This document shows, one piece after another, positions 58,370 through 64,000 of a stretch of 64,000 bases of DNA. The notes below the pieces were generated by a model that searched no databases, was not told the DNA's origin, and saw nothing but the letters and a program-made list of their open reading frames with translations. Every line of letters begins with the position of its first letter. Position 1 is the first letter of the stretch. This DNA comes from Anaeramoeba ignava (lineage: Eukaryota; Metamonada; Anaeramoebidae): the NCBI GenBank assembly GCA_028826165.1, contig JAPDFW010000116.1:113392-177391 (forward strand). Direction: 5' to 3'. The translations under genes and the position numbers were made by a program.

Positions 58370-60960
58370 TTTTTAAATAAATTAAATTAATTAATTTATT
58401 TTTTTTCTTATTTTATTTTTTTTTAAAATATCTATTTTTAAATTAATATTTTTAAATATTTAAAATTATTTATTCCACTTTTTTATTTAATTAATATTAT
58501 ATTAATAATTAATTAATAATTTAATATTAATTTATTTATTTTGTTTTAAAATTATTAAATATTTTATTTTTTTTAAAATATCTATTTTTAAATTAATATT
58601 TTTAAATATTTAAAATTATTTATTCCACTTTTTTTATTTTAATAAATATTATATTAATATTTAATTAATAATTTAATAATAATTTATTTATATTTTGTTT
58701 TAAAATTATTAAATATTTTATTTTTTTTAAAATATATATTTTTAAATTAATATTTTTAAATATTTAAAATTATTTATTCCACTTTTTATTTAATAAATAT
58801 TTTATTAATAATTAATTAATAATTTAATACCCTTACACCATAGAACCTTTTAATAAATTAAATTTTAATTAATTTATTTTTCTCTTATTTTATTTTTTTT
58901 TAAAATATCTATTTTTAAATTAATATTTTTAAATATTTAAAATTATTTATTCCACTTTTTATTTAATTAATATTTTATTAATAATTAAATAATAATTTAA
59001 TAATAATTTATTTATATTTTGTTTTAAAATTATTAAATACTTTATTTTTTTTTAAAATATATATTTTTAAATTAATATTTTTAAATATTTAAAATTATTT
59101 ATTCCACTTTTTATTTAATAAATATTTTTATTAATATTTAATTAATAATTTAATATTAATTTATTTATATTTTGTTTTAAAATTATTAAATATTTTATTT
59201 TTTTTTTAAAATATATATTTTTAAATTAATATTTTTAAATATTTAAAATTATTTATTCCACTTTTTATTTAATAAATATTATATTAATATTTAAATTAAT
59301 AATTTAATATTAATTTATTTATATTTTGTTTTAAAATTATTAAATATTTTATTTTTTTTTAAAATATATATTTTTAAATTAATATTTTCAAATATTTAAA
59401 ATTATTTATTCCACTTTTTATTTAATTAATATTATATTAATATTTAATTAATAATTTAATACCCTTACACCATAGAACCTTTTATATAAATTAAATTTTT
59501 ATTTTAATTTTTTTCTTATTTTATTTTTTTTTAAAATATATATTTTTAAATTAATATTTTTAAATATTTAAAATTATTTATTCCACTTTTTATTTAATAA
59601 ATATTATATTAATAATTAATTAATAATTTAATAATAATTTATTTATATTTTGTTTTAAAATTATTAAATATTTTATTTTTTTAAATTAATATTTTTAAAT
59701 ATTTAAAATTATTTATTCCACTTTTTATTTAATTAATATTATATTAATATTTGATTAATAATTTAATAACCTTACACCATAGAACCTTTTTAATAAATTA
59801 AATTTTATTTTAATTTTTTTTTCTTATTTTATTTTTTTTTAAAATATCTATTTTTAAATTAATATTTTTAAATATTTAAAATTATTTATTCCACTTTTTA
59901 TTTAATAAATATTTTATTAATAATTAATTAATAATTTAATAATAATTTATTTATATTTTGTTTTAAAATTATTAAATATTTTATTTTTTTTAAAATATAT
60001 ATTTTTAAATTAATATTTTTAAATAATTAAAATTATTTATTCCACTTTTTATTTAATTAATATTATATTAATAATTAATTAATAATTTAATAATAATTTA
60101 TTTATATTTTGTTTTAAAATTATTAAATATTTTATTTTTTTTAAAATATATATTTTTAAATTAATATTTTTAAATATTTAAAATTATTTATTCCACTTTT
60201 TATTTAATAATAAATATTATATTAATATTTAATTAATAATTTAATAATAATTTATTTATATTTTTTTTTTAAAATTATTAAATATTTTATTTTTTTTTAA
60301 AATATCTATTTTTAAATTAATATTTTTAAATATTTAAAATTATTTATTCCACTTTTTATTTAATTAATATTATATTAATATTTAATTAATAATTTAATTT
60401 AATAACCATAGAGACCTTTTTAAATAAATTTAATTTTATTTTAATTAATTTATTTTCTTATTTTATTTTTAAAAATATATATTTTTAAATTAATATTTTT
60501 AAATATTTTAAATTATTTATTCCACTTTTTATTTAATTAATATTTTATTAATATTTAATTAATAATTTAATACCCTTACACCATAGAACCTTTTTAAATA
60601 AATTAAATTTTAATTTAATTAATTTATTTTTCTTATTTTATTTTTTTTAAAATATATATTTTTAAATTAATATTTTTAAATATTTAAAATTATTTATTCC
60701 ACTTTTTATTTAATTAATATTATATTAATATTTAATTAATAATTTAATAATAATTTATTTATATTTTGTTTTAAAATTATTAAATATTTTATTTTTAAAA
60801 TATATATTTTTAAATTAATATTTTTAAATATTTAAAATTATTTATTCCACTTTTTTATTTAATTAATATTATATTAATATTTAATTAATAATTTAATAAT
60901 AATTTATTTATATTTTGTTTTAAAATTATTAAATATTTTATTTTTTTTAATTAATATTTT
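58370..60960. repeat. satellite D: ~152-bp unit, ~16 copies, some carrying the 5' end of tRNA-Gln
   Basis: The landmark TTATTCCACTTTTTATTTAA recurs about every 150 bp. Inserted in some units is CCCTTACACCATAGAACCTT, identical to the first ~20 nt of the tRNA-Gln gene on the opposite strand: at 58828-58847, 59461-59479 and 60571-60590 nearly perfect, at 59770-59786 shortened and at 60405-60417 decayed. The sequence right next to the real tRNA (58370-58395) continues with the same TTTAAATAAATTAAATTAAT as these units. No coding frame. Confidence 0.88.
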
Positions 60961-61121
60961 AAATTTTGTTTTGGTTTCGTTTTTGAATTTGATTTTTAAA
61001 ATGTTTTTGTTCTTTTTGTTTTTATTTTTGAAAATGATTTGAATTGTTGAAAAAAAAAAATGGAATAATTTTTGCTCTTGGTTTTTTTTAAAAAAAAAGA
61101 AAGAAAGAAAGAATCAAAACC
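60961..61121. other. short intergenic region
   Basis: Mixed T- and A-rich sequence between the satellite and the 3' end of the RNF213-like gene. Nothing recognised. Confidence 0.5.
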
Positions 61122-64000
61122 TCATTTCATTAATATTAATTCTGAGCAAAAATTATAAAGAGGAATGCAATTTCCTAAGTAAATTATATTTTTTTTATCA
61201 AAATAATCATCAATTTGATTATAAATTTCAAGTTCTTGATCTTTAATGACTAAAAGAAGGAAATTTTTCATTAAATTTTGTGAAATTAATCCTTCATGAA
61301 TATTTCTTATTAATCTTTTCAAAACTTTCAAAAATTCATAAGTATTAATGTTAATAAAAGAAGCTTTCAATACTTCTATTTGGAAAGTTGTTAATTCTTT
61401 TTTAAACTTTTGAGGGCAATTTTCTAAGTAAAAATCAAAGTTTTCTGGTAATTTTTCATGAAGAAATAAAAGATGTTTAATTTTTGCAATTTCCCCAAAT
61501 TTTGGCAATCCTTTTTCAAAATAAATGCAAATATTCAAATCCATCTTTTGTTTCATATATTCAAATATTCTTAATTCTGTTAATCCTTCAATAAATTCTT
61601 TCTTTTCTTGATTGATGTTTCTGCAACTTTTAATCACAATTTCGATAATTTCATTAAGAAACTCTTTAAATTATTCTCATCAAGTTCTTTTTCAATTTCT
61701 TTCCATTCCTCTTTCAAAATATCTTTTTGTTTCCATTGTTTATTTTGTAAAAATTGAGTTTTTAAACCATCTTTTCTTTTCCAATAAGAGAAATTTTGGA
61801 TTTCGTTGAGATTTAAAAGAATAGGATTTTTTAAGTATCTAAATTTTTGAGAAATATAATCTTCAACAATTTGCAGATCATGAATTATGTTTTGAGAAAC
61901 GAAATGTTTGAATTCTTTGATATCAAATTTAATGAGTTGTTTTGTATTGAAGTTATTTACTGTAACTGGGAAGTTTAAATCGAAATGTGAATTTTTATCA
62001 TTATCATTATCATTATCATTATCATTATCATTATCATTATCATTATATTTATTGAAAAAGATTTTAGCCAATTTGTTATGAATATTCATAGTATGCTCTA
62101 TTAATGCTGAAATCATTAAATTTTCATTAGATTCTCCTGGTAAACAAATGTATACTTTTTTTTCTCCATTAATTTCGTTGATGAAGTTTTTTGATTGGAT
62201 ATCTTTTGTAAATTGCAAATATTTCATTTCTTTTGTGCTCAATCTCCAAAAATCTTCAAATTCTAAATATAAACTTTTGGTTTCTTTTGTTATGAATTTT
62301 TTAATTTGTATTGTTTCACTTTCTTCTTTTGTGATTTTCCCATTTAGAATATTAAATATAAAGCTTGAGAATTTCAAGAATCCTTCAAATAAATTTAATA
62401 TTTCAAATTCTTGAGTATTATCAAGAACAAGCTGAATCAAAGGATATGATTTCCGGTTTTCATTCTGGTAAAACATATTGATAATTGGATATAAATTTGG
62501 AGGCTCTAAATTAAATATATCCACATTAATTTTGGGTTGTTGTAATTTTGTTTCAATTTCATCTTCTGTTTTTTCTTTAATTTTCTGTATAATTTCTATG
62601 TGTTTATTTTTATAAATTTGGGAAAATATTTCTTCAAATTTTTGTCGGCCATTTTTATTTGGGGAAAATTTTGAAAAGGATAAATCCGAAACTCTAGTAA
62701 TTAAATTTAAAGTCTCATGGTAATAAATCATTGCTTGATAAAGTGAAAGATTTGTTAATTTCGATAAAATTGTCAGGTCATTTATGATATGATCATATAA
62801 ATTCTTGATAAGCTCTTCTTGATTTTCTGGTTTGAAAACACAATTATTGATTATTTCAATGAAATGTTTTGATAATTTATTTGATGGAATAGCAATAGAA
62901 ATAATTGCTAAATGGGTTAATAATCGAATAATTCTAAAAGTGATGGGATTCATTTCTCTTAATGTAAAAGCTGGATTTTGATTTGGGAATTTTGAAACTG
63001 AATATGATAAAACATTCTCGAAAAATTTATCAGAAATTGGGTCTGTCGTTTCAGTAATGTTTTTTGCACAAAAAGAACACCAATTTTGTAGTTTCATATC
63101 TGAATATTTGACATAATTCAAATGTTCATTCTCACAAAATTTCCAATATAATTTTTCCTTTTTGAATTCTTCATAAAATGGATGAGATCCCATTGAAGGC
63201 CAGTATATCTTTTCAAGTTTTTGTTGTTTAATATCAGAATTTCCAACTTGCGATATTAAATCTGATGAAAATAAATAATTGAACGGTTCGAGTTTTAATC
63301 CACTAATAAATTCAATAGAATGAATTGCCATTTTGAAAATTTCTTTGTTTTTAAAACTTGATTCAATTTCTTCAAATTTTTGGAAAAAATAAGAAACAAA
63401 AAAGCTAATTGTTTTTTCTGAAATTAAGCTAAAATGTGATTTTTGAATTCTGAATGTATTGATTTATTTCCATTTTCTTTTTCTTGGTAATAATATAATA
63501 AAGATTTATCTGGGTTTAAATTTGGAATTTTAATTTCAAAAAGTTGTTTTTCAAATTCTAAATCTTGAATATTTTTGTAGAACCTATGTCTTCTGAAAAT
63601 TTTAGGAACTTTTTCGTCAATATATCTTTTCAGTTCATATCTTCCTTCATTTTTTTGTGTTTGATCCAAAATGAATTTTATCCACAATTTCTTTTCTAGA
63701 CTTGGAAGATTTTTGTATGTGTTTTCGATAAATTCTTTGATATTACTCAAACAACTTTTTTTTGCTAATATAAATTTGGCAAGAATTTGTAATGTAATAT
63801 TATTAGAGAAGGATGGAACAATTTCTTTTTCTTTTTCTATTTCCAAATTTGTATTTGGATCTAAATATAAACTTAAATTTAATTGATTTATCTCTTCTTC
63901 TTCTTCTTCTTTTGATTTTTGGAGATTTTGTGATTTTGATGATAGTTTTAATTTTGTTTTTGGTTTTTGTTGAACCTTTCTATTTGGTTTTGAATTTGAT
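61122..64000 (-). CDS. RNF213-like (mysterin) C-terminal region with RZ-type zinc finger, 5' end outside the window
   Basis: Minus strand, open at the right edge. Three blocks in different frames: 64000-63424, 63421-61634 and 61637-61122, separated by single-base offsets near 63425 and 61675. The middle block has WKFCENEHLNYVKYSDMKLQ then NWCSFC: C-x3-H-x14-C-x2-C as in the RZ finger of RNF213 and ZNFX1. It is followed by PITFRIIRLLTHLAII and DHIINDLTILSKLTNLSLYQ, which resemble the helical shell after the RZ finger in RNF213. Also present is an Asn-Asp repeat tract (62010-62045). The last block (KEFLNEIIEIVIKSC if the frames are joined, then YMKQKMDLNICIYFEKGLP) resembles the C-terminal domain. 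RNF213 is a giant AAA/E3 ligase; the AAA and RING parts would lie beyond 64000. I hold the family assignment as probable, not certain. Confidence 0.6.

Noticed and set aside
58828-60590. Additional tRNA-Gln genes in satellite D
   Set aside because: Only the first ~20 nt are present; anticodon arm, T-arm and 3' acceptor strand are missing.

Overview
The window is nuclear DNA from a very AT-rich unicellular eukaryote. Evidence: multi-exon genes with GT-AG introns; eukaryote-only proteins (26S proteasome Rpt3, TORC1 Raptor, RBBP4/MSI1, eIF4G, PIG-C, an EH-domain protein, F-box, RING, bZIP and BTB proteins); one eukaryotic tRNA-Gln; and very large amounts of tandem AT repeat. A mitochondrial-type NuoF/NDUFV1 with a presequence-like N-terminus, an archaeal-type peroxiredoxin, BTB-TLDc paralogues and an ankyrin-BTB gene suggest an anaerobic amoeboid protist with a hydrogenosome-like organelle. 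The Anaeramoeba lineage is my best guess. That is inference from gene content, not a database match.

Layout. 0-5.4 kb: possible first exon of a minus gene at the left edge, a two-exon coiled-coil gene (+), and an eIF4G-like gene (-) with a long Gln/Asn repeat N-terminus. 5.6-9.6 kb: nine-exon ankyrin-BTB-membrane gene (-), divergent from isopentenyl-diphosphate isomerase (+). 10.8-12.8 kb: peroxiredoxin (-). 12.9-15.1 kb: about 14 copies of a ~160-bp satellite. 15.1-22.2 kb: minus-strand run of an intronless HD-domain protein, Rpt3, a RING protein and a nine-exon RBBP4-like WD40 protein. 22.8-38.2 kb: repeat-dominated, with two copies of a BTB-coiled coil-TLDc gene in a duplicated block. The blocks are embedded in a ~146-bp satellite into which a complete 3-kb DNA transposon (DDE_4 transposase fused to a Ulp1/C48-like protease domain) has inserted. 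38.2-44.8 kb: F-box membrane protein (+) and a full Raptor gene (-). 44.9-47.0 kb: another tandem array. 47.3-57.9 kb: bZIP (-), EH-domain (+), PIG-C (+), NuoF (+), NAD kinase (+). 58.3 kb: tRNA-Gln(UUG) on the minus strand, followed by a ~152-bp satellite that repeatedly carries the first ~20 nt of that tRNA gene. 61.1-64.0 kb: 3' part of an RNF213-like RZ-finger gene (-), running off the right edge.

Recurring themes. Introns are often nothing but short tandem repeats of 6-24 bp units. The last intron of the BTB-TLDc genes consists of ~175-bp tandem units, each bounded by acceptor- and donor-like ends exactly 3 nt apart. Several conserved genes (eIF4G-like, Rpt3, Raptor, bZIP, EH-domain, RNF213-like) have isolated 1-nt frame offsets, mostly in A/T runs. 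These may be sequencing errors or real. The genes do not form one pathway; they are mostly housekeeping genes separated by repeats. Exon boundaries given here come from reading-frame phase, GT/AG signals and remembered family conservation, not from transcripts.
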